A stretch of 64,000 nucleotides of DNA from assembly GCA_903826865.1 (NCBI GenBank), contig CAIKGD010000071.1, forward strand, positions 1-64,000, given 5' to 3'. Position numbers and translations under genes: made by a program. This DNA is from an uncultured Verrucomicrobiota bacterium (lineage in GTDB: Bacteria > Verrucomicrobiota > Kiritimatiellia > Kiritimatiellales > Tichowtungiaceae). Of the stretch, positions 16,725 to 25,688 are shown piece by piece (position 1 is the first letter of the stretch; the number at the start of each line of letters is the position of its first letter). The notes beneath the pieces were generated by a model. The model did no database searches. It worked only from the letters and a program-made list of their open reading frames with translations, and was not told the DNA's origin.

Positions 16725-18666
16725 TGAGTGCTCTCCGATCTTTCATATCCAGAAGTTTACGTTCAGCTTTTTTGTTAATCCCGAGATTTTCGCGGGCCTG
16801 TTCAATGAGTTCACAAACTTTGTCCGCTGCCGCCAGCGGGTCGGCGATTTCGTAGAATGCCGCGCCGAAGAGTTCTTTGGACTCTTCCTGAAGGAACTTA
16901 TTGACGTTGGCTGAACCGGACGTATGGAAAGGCAGTCCCAGAATTACGTCGCAGCCCGATGCCACGAAATAGCAGCCGATCGTAATGGCTTTTTCGCTCA
17001 TCCATTCCGGCGCCACGCCGACGGCCGGCAGTTTGCTCAGGTCGTCGCCCAGTCCGCCTTCAAAACAGATTTCAGTCGCGGCCTCCAGAATGCGCCCGTT
17101 ATCCACGCAACTGCCCATGTGCAGAATCGGCGGAATACCGACGGTTTCGCAAACTTCGCGAAGACCGGCGCCCGCCAGTTCCAGTGCCGTCTCGGGCGTC
17201 ATGCAGCCGTTTTTGGCTGAGGCCTGCGCGGCGCAGCCGGTCTGGAGCAGCAGCACATTGCGCTTAACCAGTTCCCGGCTCAGCGCGTTGATATAGGAGT
17301 CGGCTTCGGTCTTTGGGTTGTTGCAGCCCACGATACCGCAAACGCCGCGAATGCGTCCGGAAATGATCGCGTCATTCAGCGGACGGAACGAAGGACGGAA
17401 CGAACCGCCCAGCATGTACTTGATAGCTTCGACGCTGAACCCGGCGACCAGCGGACTTTTATCCGCCGGAACCGCCACTTTGGCGGGATCGCGTTTTTTG
17501 AACAGATCCACCGCACGTTTCAGCATGACCTTTGCGGATTCGTAGGCTTTATCAGCCTCGAACGGCATATGTGTCGCGCCGATGGTTTTGGCGATGTTGG
17601 TGGTCGAAATGATTTCCGTGTGATAATGGCTCGCCACGGTCGGGAGGCTGGGCATTACGCACTGCACATCCACCACCATCATTTCCACCGCACCGGTGAT
17701 GATCGCCAGTTCCTGCTGATGGAAGTTGCCGGCTACCGGCACGCCTCGGCGCATCAGAATTTCATTGGCCGTACAGCAGAGTCCGGCCAGCTGAACGCCT
17801 TCCGCGCCGGCGGCCTTGGCATAAGCGACGATTTCAGGATCATTGGCGGCGGCGGCCAGCATATCGGACAGCGCCGGTTCATGACCGTGAACAATCACGT
17901 TCACCTTTTTGACATCCAGTACGCCGAGGTTGGCCTGACTGCGAATCGGCACCGGCGTACCGAACAGAATGTCGGACACCATGGTACCAATGCGCGAACC
18001 GCCCCAGCCGTCGGCCAGTGAAGTGCGGTACGCCTGTTTTAAAAGATTTCGGTAATCATGGTCCACACCCATGTGTGTGCGGTGCATGGACTCTACACAC
18101 ATGCGGTCAATTCCTTTCGGAGCGGTGCCGGTTTTCTCCCAGACGGCCTGCTGCTTCTGCGGAGCCAGCTTAAGACTCTTCAGCGTTTCCTCCTGTGAAG
18201 TGAATTCACCCAGAAAAAGCATGGCCAGATCCAGCGCAAGTTCCTGTGTCGTCCGGTTCTCGGTCGGAATTTCATGTTCTGTGCAGGATCGTTTGAGGGC
18301 TTTAACATCCTTCACTTCATAATCGCCGCCCTTGCCTTCGCCGATGGCTTTAAGACGCAGCACCAGATGACGGGCATGGTCGGAATGAGCCGCCGCGCCG
18401 CCGACCACTTCGCGCAGGAAGTTGCGCGCGACAATCGTATCGGCATTCGCGCCGCAGACTCCGAGCGGAGAACGCGGAGTGATTTTACACGGCCCCATGT
18501 GACAGATTTTACAGCAGACGCCTTCGACGCCGAATTTACACTGCTTGCCCTGCTGGTCAAACCGCGTGAAACAGGTGTCCACGCCCTCCGACATCGCTTT
18601 TGCAATCACCTCATGCGAGGCCTTGTCCGCCACGCGCTGATGAGGATTTTCAGGTGTTTTTATCAT
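16717..18666 (-). CDS. acsA: Carbon monoxide dehydrogenase, Ni-Fe catalytic subunit
   Basis: The 649-residue protein interconverts CO2 and CO at the Ni-Fe-S C-cluster and passes CO to acetyl-CoA synthase. The cysteine-rich N-terminus CKFGVEGVCCKICHMGPC supplies the B and D clusters (about residues 42-61). Downstream C-cluster ligand regions include GLCCTANE, GVCGIVGCNN, LLQTGCAAQ and HMGSCVDN. It lies directly upstream of and overlaps the AcsB-AcsD fusion gene, so the complex subunits are co-translated. Confidence 0.96.
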   Translation of the reverse strand: MIKTPENPHQRVADKASHEVIAKAMSEGVDTCFTRFDQQGKQCKFGVEGVCCKICHMGPCKITPRSPLGVCGANADTIVARNFLREVVGGAAAHSDHARHLVLRLKAIGEGKGGDYEVKDVKALKRSCTEHEIPTENRTTQELALDLAMLFLGEFTSQEETLKSLKLAPQKQQAVWEKTGTAPKGIDRMCVESMHRTHMGVDHDYRNLLKQAYRTSLADGWGGSRIGTMVSDILFGTPVPIRSQANLGVLDVKKVNVIVHGHEPALSDMLAAAANDPEIVAYAKAAGAEGVQLAGLCCTANEILMRRGVPVAGNFHQQELAIITGAVEMMVVDVQCVMPSLPTVASHYHTEIISTTNIAKTIGATHMPFEADKAYESAKVMLKRAVDLFKKRDPAKVAVPADKSPLVAGFSVEAIKYMLGGSFRPSFRPLNDAIISGRIRGVCGIVGCNNPKTEADSYINALSRELVKRNVLLLQTGCAAQASAKNGCMTPETALELAGAGLREVCETVGIPPILHMGSCVDNGRILEAATEICFEGGLGDDLSKLPAVGVAPEWMSEKAITIGCYFVASGCDVILGLPFHTSGSANVNKFLQEESKELFGAAFYEIADPLAAADKVCELIEQARENLGINKKAERKLLDMKDRRALNV

Positions 18667-18711
18667 AATTTTCTCCTGCCCGCCGTTATTGATTATTTAG
18701 AGTCCGTTGTT

Positions 18712-19473
18712 TCAAAGTCCTGCGTCCGCCAGCAATCCGTCGATGCGCTGAACGACCGGATTCTCCGGCGGAACATCCGCCATATTTTTTCCGTTTTCAC
18801 CGAATTCCGCCAGTTCCTGATTGTCCGGAATACCGATCAGAAAATCGGCGCCGGTTTCCTTTTTCAGCGCCAAGGCATAGTCCGGCAGTTCATCGCGGCG
18901 CATCCGGTTGATGACCAGCGCCAGCTTGCCGTAAGTGATTTCCATTTCACCCGTTACTTCGTGGAGCCGTTTCAGTGTATCCAGTCCGCGCCGTGACGGA
19001 TCGGCCACCATCACCAGCAGATCAACCTGTTGAACAATCCGGCGCGAAAGATTTTCCATGCCGGCTTCATTATCAAGCACCACATAGGGATACTCATTTG
19101 AAATCGTATGAATGGCCTGCTTAAGCACATTGTTCGCATAGCAATAGCAGCCGGGGCCTTCCGAACGGCCCATTGCAATCAGATCAAAATCAGGCGCCTC
19201 GACCAGGCTTTCGGCAATTTTCATTTCCAGCAGCTGCTGTTTAGAAATGCCGGCGCCGAGTCCTTTGGCCGCTTCGCGGCGCGCGCTCTCGCGGACCCGG
19301 CCGATCGTATTCTCCGCCCGGACGCCGAGATTGCTGTCCAGACAAGTGTTCGGATCGGCATCCACCGCCAAAACCGGTTTTTTGCCGCGGGCAATCAGCC
19401 GGCGGACAATCAGCGCGGAAAGAGTCGTCTTGCCGACCCCGCCTTTGCCGCTTATGCCGATTAAATAACTCAT
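18712..19473 (-). CDS. CooC/AcsF-type nickel-insertion ATPase (first of two)
   Basis: Starting at MSYLIGISGKGGVGKTT gives about 253 residues. The deviant Walker A GKGGVGKTT, the DADPN motif and a CYC pair in GPGCYCYANN match CooC/AcsF MinD-like ATPases that load nickel into CODH or ACS. The preceding residues of the longer frame (to 19527) overlap the upstream gene and look non-native. It sits 45 bases before acsA. Two CooC-type genes in one operon may split the CODH and ACS nickel-loading tasks. Confidence 0.9.
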   Translation of the reverse strand: MSYLIGISGKGGVGKTTLSALIVRRLIARGKKPVLAVDADPNTCLDSNLGVRAENTIGRVRESARREAAKGLGAGISKQQLLEMKIAESLVEAPDFDLIAMGRSEGPGCYCYANNVLKQAIHTISNEYPYVVLDNEAGMENLSRRIVQQVDLLVMVADPSRRGLDTLKRLHEVTGEMEITYGKLALVINRMRRDELPDYALALKKETGADFLIGIPDNQELAEFGENGKNMADVPPENPVVQRIDGLLADAGL

Positions 19474-19489
19474 ACAAATTCCATTAAAA

Positions 19490-19687
19490 TTAAGCGCCCG
19501 GTGTTTTTCCGGGACCGCAACCGTCACTTAGCCGCGTAAGTTTTTTGCGCGCTTCAGCAAGTTCTTCCATAACCAGTTTAAGCTTCGCCAGATCAGCTCC
19601 GGCGGTTTCCAGTTCACTCACCTGTTCTTCCAGTTCATCGACTTCGCGCATCACTCTGGCGAATTTTTCACGTTGGACGTCTGTCAT
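19490..19687 (-). CDS. Small coiled-coil protein between the two CooC genes
   Basis: The 65-residue acidic protein is almost entirely helical and heptad-like (VDELEEQVSELETAGADL...LVMEELAEARKKL), ending in a Gly/Pro-rich tail with one Cys (DGCGPGK). Its start overlaps the stop of the upstream CooC gene as ATGA, and the next CooC gene starts 16 bases later, so it is almost certainly translated. No function can be assigned; an adaptor for CODH/ACS maturation is a guess from position. Confidence 0.72.
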   Translation of the reverse strand: MTDVQREKFARVMREVDELEEQVSELETAGADLAKLKLVMEELAEARKKLTRLSDGCGPGKTPGA

Positions 19688-20466
19688 GATTTCACTCCTT
19701 CTTCGATGCGGGTTAATATTGAGGTAAAGGCGGCTTCCAGTTTCGGCGACAGCAGGTCAAGCGGCGAACAGCTTTTCCGGTCGGCTACGCCGAACGATTT
19801 GTCGAAAGGAATCACACCCAGCAAAGGCAGTTCAGGAAGCGCCTGGCGGATAAACGCCTCTTCGTCCGGCGAAGCGACTTTATTCGCCACCATCTGCAGA
19901 TTGCGCAGGCCGATCTCATGCGCCATGCGGATAATCCGTTTCGCGCAGTCCACCGAACGCTGACCGGGTTCCACCACAATCAGCATGCAATCAACGCCGC
20001 GGGCCGTGGCACGCCCTAGATGCTCGACACCGGCTTCCATGTCCATGATGAGTGCTTCGCTTTTGTTCAGCACCATGTCGGAAACCAGCGCCCGGATCAG
20101 TACGCCTTCCGGGCAGCCGCATCCGCCGCCGCCCTGATCGACCGCGCCCAGCACCAGCAGAGAATAGCCGTCTTTATTGAACGCATAGCTCCCCGCAATA
20201 TCATCCACGGTCGGGTTGAGCTTGAACATCTGCCCGTAGCGTTTGACTTTCGCGCCGGTCCGTTCTTCGATCAGCCGGGTCTGCTCCGCAATCGGAACAA
20301 TGGTTTTCTGCTCTTCCGGGGAAATGCCGAGCGACCCCGCCAGATTGGCATCCGGGTCCGCATCAAGCGCCAGCACCTTCACGCCCTTGCGCACAAGCAA
20401 GAGCGTCAGCACAGCGGCAAGGGTGGATTTCCCCACCCCGCCTTTCCCTGTAATCGCTAATTTCAT
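19684..20466 (-). CDS. CooC-type nickel-insertion ATPase (second of two)
   Basis: The 260-residue MinD-like ATPase has Walker A GKGGVGKST, a DADPDANL motif, and the CGC metal motif in GGGGCGCPEG (about residues 113-122), the pattern of CooC proteins that bind nickel at the dimer interface. The effector-region sequence differs from the copy at 18712-19473. It is followed by the coiled-coil gene with a 4-base overlap and preceded by a REP element. Confidence 0.9.
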   Translation of the reverse strand: MKLAITGKGGVGKSTLAAVLTLLLVRKGVKVLALDADPDANLAGSLGISPEEQKTIVPIAEQTRLIEERTGAKVKRYGQMFKLNPTVDDIAGSYAFNKDGYSLLVLGAVDQGGGGCGCPEGVLIRALVSDMVLNKSEALIMDMEAGVEHLGRATARGVDCMLIVVEPGQRSVDCAKRIIRMAHEIGLRNLQMVANKVASPDEEAFIRQALPELPLLGVIPFDKSFGVADRKSCSPLDLLSPKLEAAFTSILTRIEEGVKS

Positions 20467-20506
20467 TTTCTTTTAACCATAGCGCACTTCGCGGTTGCGA
20501 CATCCC

Positions 20507-20596
20507 AAACCCACCCCGGCTTTCAGCCACCCCTCCCATGGAGGGGAATCTATTAATCCCCTCCTCCGGAGGGGTGCCCGCAGGGCGGGGGTGGGT
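20507..20596. repeat. REP-like element, ACCCACCCCGGC type, inside the operon
   Basis: Outer arms CCCACCCCGGC and GCGGGGGTGGG surround CCTCCCATGGAGGGG and CCCCTCCTCCGGAGGGG. It fills most of the 133-base gap between the core MetE-like gene and the second CooC gene, so it is transcribed within the CODH/ACS operon. Confidence 0.75.
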
Positions 20597-20599
20597 ATA

Positions 20600-21670
20600 T
20601 TAGAAGCCGTATTTTTTCTTCATGGCCGTGGATACCTGCTTGACCATTTCAAACACTTTTTCGGCATCCGCCTCGGCCATGGAACCGGTTCCGCAGGACG
20701 GGGTGATAATCGCCTGCTCCGTGATGGTCTTTTTGCTGATGCCGGTGGCAGCCAGATTATCCATTACTTCTTCGAGCCGTTTGCAGAGGCTTTCACAGGT
20801 CTGCTCGCGAATCGCGGGCGAGGTCGGCACAACGCCCCAAGCCAGCAGACCGCCGCGACCAAGATGTTCCTTCATGGAATCGGCATACATTGCAACGGTT
20901 TCGCCGAATTCAAAGGCGTCGAAATTGACGATATCAACGCCGGCATCAATCAGAATGCTCCACTCGGTATTGCCGCAGCAGTGGGTACCGGCCAGTCCTC
21001 CGTCCATATGCACCGCTTCAACGCACTCGTTCAGCGCGGCGACAACTTCGTCACGGCTGACGGAAACGTAGGTCGAACTGCCGAAGGCCGAGAGAATAGG
21101 CTCGTCGATAAAGCAGATGATATTTTCGGCATACGGTTTGAACTTCTGAATCTGCCAGCGGCATTTCATCGCCATGGATTTGACGATCACATCGCGGAAT
21201 TCTTCGTTGTACCAGAGAGCGCGCTTGTTTTCGTCCACGATCGTCAGGGCAAAGCTGATCGGGCCGGTCGTCTGCACTTTGAGCCAGGGCAGTTTTTTGC
21301 CGTTCGCTTTAAGCCGTTTTTCCAGCGCGTAAATGCCGTGCGAGAATTCTTCGGAAATCGCCATCGCTGAACAGTCGCCGGTGCCGCTGTCCGGATCCAT
21401 CGCCGCCATGTACGCGTCGTAAAAACCGGCGAACGCATCGGAATAATCACCGGTGGTGTCGAACGACATGCGGCCTTTGACTTCGTCAATCACTGCGCGC
21501 GGAATGCCTTCCGAATATTGGATTTCCATCTGCTCTTTCAAACCGAAGAAAGAGAGCTGGGGCCAGATCGGACAGTCCAGCTTGGACAACGAAACGTCAA
21601 TTGCATGACCGACATCTGAAAACGGCATCGAGCCGATCGCCGAACCGAGGAATTTTGTTTTAATCGCCAT
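20600..21670 (-). CDS. Core MetE-like methyltransferase (possible corrinoid-dependent methionine synthase)
   Basis: The 356-residue protein belongs to the UroD/MetE superfamily and contains only the catalytic zinc domain, not the duplicated domain of full-length MetE. Candidate zinc ligands are the His and Cys residues of THCCGN (about residue 230) and Cys in ITPSCGTGS (about 322). Short 'core MetE' proteins are known that methylate homocysteine from methyl-CoFeSP or methylcobalamin instead of methyl-folate. Its place in the CODH/ACS operon fits such a role, giving methionine from the corrinoid methyl pool. Another methyl acceptor cannot be excluded. Confidence 0.75.
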   Translation of the reverse strand: MAIKTKFLGSAIGSMPFSDVGHAIDVSLSKLDCPIWPQLSFFGLKEQMEIQYSEGIPRAVIDEVKGRMSFDTTGDYSDAFAGFYDAYMAAMDPDSGTGDCSAMAISEEFSHGIYALEKRLKANGKKLPWLKVQTTGPISFALTIVDENKRALWYNEEFRDVIVKSMAMKCRWQIQKFKPYAENIICFIDEPILSAFGSSTYVSVSRDEVVAALNECVEAVHMDGGLAGTHCCGNTEWSILIDAGVDIVNFDAFEFGETVAMYADSMKEHLGRGGLLAWGVVPTSPAIREQTCESLCKRLEEVMDNLAATGISKKTITEQAIITPSCGTGSMAEADAEKVFEMVKQVSTAMKKKYGF

Positions 21671-21688
21671 AGTTGATTCTCCCTTAAG

Positions 21689-22585
21689 TTATGCCGTAAC
21701 CGCTTCTTTCATCGCTTTGATATGCGCCGGCGTCGTGCCGCAGCATCCGCCGATAATATTCGCGCCGGCCGCGACCAGTCCGTGAACCTGCGCCGCCATC
21801 ATTTCCGGAGTTTCCGGGAAGGTGTCCACGCCGTTTACATTTTTCGGCAGCCCGGCGTTGGCATGAACGAGAATCGGAGTTTTCGGAGCGACCTTGCGCA
21901 TCACCTTCACGATTTCAATCATGCGCTCAATGCCGTTGCCGCAGTTCGTGCCGATAATGTCCGCACCGGCTTCCAGCATGGCTTCTGCCGCCTGTTCGGG
22001 CGAAACACCCATCATCGTGCGATAGTCGCCGTTGACTGTGCGTTCAAAGGTGAACGTGACGATCGCTTCACAGGATGTGTTTTCCTTCACGGCTTTGACG
22101 GCCAGCGCGGCTTCTTCCACATCGCTCATGGTTTCAATACAAATAGCGTCTGCTCCGCCTTTTGCCAGCGCAACAACCTGTGTTTTGAAAGCATCGTACA
22201 GTTCTTCTTCGGTCACTTCTTCCGTCACCAGCATCTTGCCGGTCGGACCGACGGAGGCGATCACCCACTTGGTGCCGCCAGCCTCGGCGGCCGCTTCTGC
22301 GGAAAGTTTAGCCGCCGCTTTGTTGATTTCCGCCACGCGGTCTTTCAGACCGAAATGTTCCAGCTTGAACGAAGTGCCGCCGAACGTATCGCTCTCTACC
22401 ATATCGGCACCGGCCGCGAAATAGGCCTGGGCAATCGCTTTGACATCCGCCGGACGGTCAACCGCCCACAGTTCCGGACATTCACCGGGTTTGAGCCCTT
22501 TTTTCTGGAGGAAAGTTCCCCACGCGCCGTCCGAGATCAGCACTTTACCGCTTTTCACTGCATCAACAATTTTCTGCTTAGCCAT
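21689..22585 (-). CDS. Homocysteine S-methyltransferase-domain protein
   Basis: The 298-residue protein is a stand-alone Pfam S-methyl_trans barrel, like the first domain of MetH. The zinc ligands appear as TNCGNG (about residue 215) and GGCCGTTP (about 281). It would transfer a methyl group between a corrinoid protein and homocysteine or another thiol. It is the first gene of the CODH/ACS operon, with a GATCTTGCCG site about 165 bases upstream. The corrinoid protein at 24989-25612 is a candidate partner. Together with the core MetE-like gene just after it, this makes two thiol methyltransferases in tandem. Confidence 0.88.
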   Translation of the reverse strand: MAKQKIVDAVKSGKVLISDGAWGTFLQKKGLKPGECPELWAVDRPADVKAIAQAYFAAGADMVESDTFGGTSFKLEHFGLKDRVAEINKAAAKLSAEAAAEAGGTKWVIASVGPTGKMLVTEEVTEEELYDAFKTQVVALAKGGADAICIETMSDVEEAALAVKAVKENTSCEAIVTFTFERTVNGDYRTMMGVSPEQAAEAMLEAGADIIGTNCGNGIERMIEIVKVMRKVAPKTPILVHANAGLPKNVNGVDTFPETPEMMAAQVHGLVAAGANIIGGCCGTTPAHIKAMKEAVTA

Positions 22586-22745
22586 TGAGCCCCCTTATAT
22601 AATTTACCGGTTTACTGTATGCGACGGCCTGAACAACCGGTGTTATCTACGTAAAATTTGTAACACCAACCTGTTGCAACCCCGTTAAAGCGCGCTCATG
22701 GTATAGAGGTGAACCGCTTTGGAATAGTCGCATCACCCGGCTTAA

Positions 22746-22761
22746 TATGACGATCTTGCCG
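22746..22761 (-). promoter_or_regulatory. Shared regulatory motif, site B
   Basis: TATGACGATCTTGCCG on the + strand, upstream of the whole CODH/ACS operon. Its last 10 bases are identical to those of sites A and D. A second, weaker half TTGTGCCG follows at about 22775. Confidence 0.5.
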
Positions 22762-22820
22762 CAAACTGTCCGAATTGTGCCGTCTAACAGCCTTTAAATG
22801 GATGAATGTTGCTGGTTTAC

Positions 22821-22848
22821 AAAAACACACCGCCAGTTACGGCGGTGT
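22821..22848 (-). terminator. Rho-independent terminator after the His-rich gene
   Basis: ACACCGCC (22827-22834) pairs with GGCGGTGT (22841-22848) around a 6-base loop. Read on the minus strand, the stem is followed by a short T run (A tract 22821-22825). It separates the RACo/His-rich unit from the CODH/ACS operon. Confidence 0.75.
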
Positions 22849-22873
22849 TCATCTGAGCTCATGCAACACATTT

Positions 22874-23107
22874 TTAATGGTGATGATGGCCGTGGTCGTG
22901 TGAATGATCGTGACCATGGTGGTGATGGCTGTGCTGCATGCTGTGAACAATTTCCTGCATAAGTTCACGGGAACCGGCAATAGCGGCCAGTTCGTCCTTA
23001 TTCAGCGTCGCGGCCAGCCGGTTATTGATCGATTCCAGTCCGCGCAAGAACGCTTCGATTTCCTCTTTTTCAAACGGCAGATCAAGGGCACTCATTCCGT
23101 CACACAT
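22874..23107 (-). CDS. Small protein with a histidine-rich tail, CooJ-like
   Basis: The 77-residue protein has a helical body and a C-terminus in which 13 of the last 19 residues are His, interspersed with Gly, Asp and Ser. Such tails bind Ni or Zn. CooJ of Rhodospirillum rubrum, a nickel protein of the CODH system, has the same design (helical body, His-rich end), though I cannot claim homology. The start overlaps the end of the second RACo gene by 8 bases, and a terminator follows, so the pair forms a defined transcript. Nickel storage for CODH/ACS is the working guess. Confidence 0.75.
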   Translation of the reverse strand: MCDGMSALDLPFEKEEIEAFLRGLESINNRLAATLNKDELAAIAGSRELMQEIVHSMQHSHHHHGHDHSHDHGHHHH

Positions 23108-24776
23108 AGTTCACTCCTTCCATTACAGTTTTTGGAAATTCATCGGGATCAAGATTGGGCAGCGCCAGCGCATCAATGAAGCGGTTTTCAAATTCGTTGG
23201 TTTCAGCCAGATGACAGCTGTCCGGCAGTTTTGCGATCCGGTGCAGTTCCTCCCAGACTCCGCCCGCACCGAGCGCGGCATAAGCTCCAGCCAGCGAGCC
23301 GTTGCCGACGACATCATATTTTGTCAGCGGCATTTCTGGAAGCAGTCCGATGGTGATCGCGTTGGGAATTCTTAAATGCGCGGCGAATCCGCCTGCCAGT
23401 ACCAGCCGTTCGACATCGCCGGTGCTGTGTCCGCTACGTTCCAGCAAGGTGCGGATCCCGGCATACACGGCGGCTTTGGCTTTCAGAATCTGTGAAACAT
23501 CAAATTCGGTAATGAGTATGGACTCGTTCAGCCCCGACTGCTCCTGAGAAACAATCACGCAGGCATTGCCTTTTATGCCGTGATATTCGAGCTGTACCAG
23601 ACGGCCGGCCGCACGCAGGCGGTCGAGATTGAACCGGCCCATGCCGTTCAGCAAACCGGTGCGCCAGGCCGAGGCGATAAAATCAACCGCCGCACTGCCG
23701 CAGAGTCCGGTGGCCGGTTTCCCGCCGATCGTTTCAAATTCAATGGAGTCATCGGGCCGGCAGATGATTTTTTCAATCACTCCGATGTCAGCGCGGCAGC
23801 CGTGCAGAAGCCCTGCTCCTTCAAAGGCCGGACCGGCGGCAGTGGCCGTCGCCGTCAGTCTGCCGTGATCGTTTAAAATAATTTCTCCGTTGGTGCCGAT
23901 GTCCACAATCAGTTCGAGATGCGCCGGATCCGGCTCGGCGATATAGAGATCGGAAACGAGATCGCCGCCGACGTAACCGGCGATGGCCGGGACGGTACGG
24001 ACACGGGCGTTCGGGCAGTTGGTCAGGCCGATCTCCGGCGCGGCATGATCGCTGAATACTTTGGTGAGCGGTTCAAACGGAATCGTACCGATACTCAGCG
24101 CGGAAAGTCCGAGCGCCAGATGGCTCATAACCGTGTTGCCGGAAAGAACAATCTCTGTCACCTGTTCCAAACTCCGGGAACTCTGAACTGAAAGTTTTCC
24201 AAACATGGGAACCAGCGTCTCTTTGATAATCAGCTGCTGAAGTTTTTTCAGGTTTTTATCTTCACAGCAGAGTGCGATGCGCGACGCAATGTTGTCCGCC
24301 AGCTCAATCTGCCGGTTGTAAGCCGATTCACGCGCCAGAATTTTTCCGGTGGAGAGCTCAACGAGAATGGCCGCAACGGTCGTCGTTCCGATATCCGCCG
24401 CGATGCCCAGCTCACCATTCCGCGCATCCGTTGCGGGCTGAAAAAGATTTTTGCGCGTGGCGTAAAAGTCGGCAGAGGCGCACGAACCGATTTTCAGCAG
24501 CGACCGCGACGGAATTTCGATGTCGGCCCGGCTGCAAAGTACCACGGTTTTACAGGCACGCGCTTCGAGCGTTCCGCCGGCGGCAACCACTGTTTCTGTC
24601 TCGCTGATCCGGTAGCGGCCGGGCCCGAGTTTTACGAGGCAGCCTTTGCAGGCACCCTGCCCGCCGCATTGCATGTTGAGCGGAAATCCGGCTGCGGCCG
24701 CCAGTGTCGAAAGCGCAACGTCTGTGCGATTCACAGCCGTTCCCCGCTGTCCGTTTGATTTAAAAATGATGCTCAT
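23100..24776 (-). CDS. RACo/RamA-like corrinoid activation ATPase (second copy)
   Basis: Starting at MSIIFKSNGQRG gives 558 residues (an ATG at 24791 would add five). The N-terminal ferredoxin-like motif is QCGGQGACKGC with a later RACKT. The ASKHA ATPase has DIGTTTVAAILV, LSGNTVMSHLAL, DIGTNGEIIL and LVLAGGFAAH. It is shorter than the copy at 9872-11776 and lies next to the stand-alone corrinoid protein, so it probably reactivates that protein rather than the CoFeSP. A GATATTGCCG site is about 60 bases upstream. Confidence 0.88.
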   Translation of the reverse strand: MSIIFKSNGQRGTAVNRTDVALSTLAAAAGFPLNMQCGGQGACKGCLVKLGPGRYRISETETVVAAGGTLEARACKTVVLCSRADIEIPSRSLLKIGSCASADFYATRKNLFQPATDARNGELGIAADIGTTTVAAILVELSTGKILARESAYNRQIELADNIASRIALCCEDKNLKKLQQLIIKETLVPMFGKLSVQSSRSLEQVTEIVLSGNTVMSHLALGLSALSIGTIPFEPLTKVFSDHAAPEIGLTNCPNARVRTVPAIAGYVGGDLVSDLYIAEPDPAHLELIVDIGTNGEIILNDHGRLTATATAAGPAFEGAGLLHGCRADIGVIEKIICRPDDSIEFETIGGKPATGLCGSAAVDFIASAWRTGLLNGMGRFNLDRLRAAGRLVQLEYHGIKGNACVIVSQEQSGLNESILITEFDVSQILKAKAAVYAGIRTLLERSGHSTGDVERLVLAGGFAAHLRIPNAITIGLLPEMPLTKYDVVGNGSLAGAYAALGAGGVWEELHRIAKLPDSCHLAETNEFENRFIDALALPNLDPDEFPKTVMEGVNYV

Positions 24777-24833
24777 GCTGGCGGATACCATACGGGTTCA
24801 CATTTAAATCGGATAGAAAAATGCCGCACTTTT

Positions 24834-24849
24834 TAAAACGATATTGCCG
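24834..24849 (-). promoter_or_regulatory. Shared regulatory motif, site C
   Basis: AAAACGATATTGCCG-type site upstream of the second RACo gene. It differs from the 10-base core of sites A, B and D at one position (A for C). Confidence 0.45.
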
Positions 24850-24933
24850 GATAGCACGGTAATACACCCGATTTAAGAACATTTTTTATAACGTTTTTGC
24901 TTAGCCGTGGTTTGAGCAGAGCCGGGCTGAAAC

Positions 24934-24963
24934 AAAAAAGGCACCCCGGAATTCCGGGGTGCC
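24934..24963 (-). terminator. Rho-independent terminator after the corrinoid protein gene
   Basis: A perfect 24-base palindrome (24940-24963; arms GGCACCCCGGAA and TTCCGGGGTGCC) is followed on the minus strand by six T residues (24934-24939). It lies 26 bases after the stop. Confidence 0.92.
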
Positions 24964-24988
24964 CGATCACATTGATACCAATTGGGTG

Positions 24989-25612
24989 TTAGGCTAACAC
25001 TTTTTCAACTGAAGCAACTGCCTGGTTGGCGTCACTGGAATAGCCGTCCGCACCAATTTCGTCAGCGTACTCCTGAGTCACCGGAGCGCCGCCAATGAGG
25101 ATTTTTACTTTGGAACCTTTGGCTTTGAAGTGAGTAACCACTTCTTTCATGTAAGGCATCGTGGTGGTGAGCAGCGCGCTGAGCATAATGACCTGAGCGC
25201 CTTTATTGACCGCTTCTTCATATTTGGCAATATCGCAGTCCACGCCGATATCCATCACTTCGTAACCGGCACCTTTCACCATCATGGCAACCAGATTTTT
25301 GCCGATGTCGTGCAAATCGCCTTTGACCGTTCCAATAGCAACCTTGCCCAGCGGCTCGTGACCGCTCTTGGAAAGCAGCGGGTTGATGATGTCGAGACCG
25401 GCCTGCATGGCGCGGGCGGCAATCAGCATTTCGGGAACATATACTTCGTTACGGGTGAACCGTGATCCGATTTCGCGCATCGCCGGAATCATTGATTCCA
25501 TCAGGATCGAACCAACGTTTGCGCCGGCAGTAATTTCGGCCTGTACCAGAGCGGCAACGTCTTTCCGTTTGCCCTTCATAATCGCATTAAACAGTTCTTC
25601 ATTCCGTGCCAT
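24989..25612 (-). CDS. Stand-alone corrinoid (B12-binding) methyl carrier protein, MtbC/MttC type
   Basis: The 207-residue protein has a helical cap (residues 1 to about 85), then a B12-binding Rossmann-like domain with the lower-ligand motif GDLHDIGKNLV (D-x-H-x-x-G) and the downstream LSALLTTTM and GGAPV segments. Such proteins accept methyl groups from substrate-specific methyltransferases. No MtaB/MttB-type substrate methyltransferase is in the window, so the methyl donor must be encoded elsewhere. It is a single-gene unit with its own terminator, divergent from the AraC-family gene. Confidence 0.93.
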   Translation of the reverse strand: MARNEELFNAIMKGKRKDVAALVQAEITAGANVGSILMESMIPAMREIGSRFTRNEVYVPEMLIAARAMQAGLDIINPLLSKSGHEPLGKVAIGTVKGDLHDIGKNLVAMMVKGAGYEVMDIGVDCDIAKYEEAVNKGAQVIMLSALLTTTMPYMKEVVTHFKAKGSKVKILIGGAPVTQEYADEIGADGYSSDANQAVASVEKVLA

Positions 25613-25688
25613 AGGTCTCCTTTGGGTTCAGTTGAGTTATGCACGGTACTAAAAACGCGTAAATAAAATAGGTAATTTTTAATAAAAA

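Noticed and set aside
24165-24180. A palindrome copy in the second RACo gene (TTCCAAACTCCGGGAA)
   Set aside because: Only a few arm bases pair; judged to be below the level of the other copies.
24989-25612. Corrinoid protein as part of a complete methanol or methylamine methyltransferase system
   Set aside because: No MtaB, MttB, MtbB or MtmB gene, and no in-frame amber pyrrolysine gene, was found in the window, so the substrate cannot be named.
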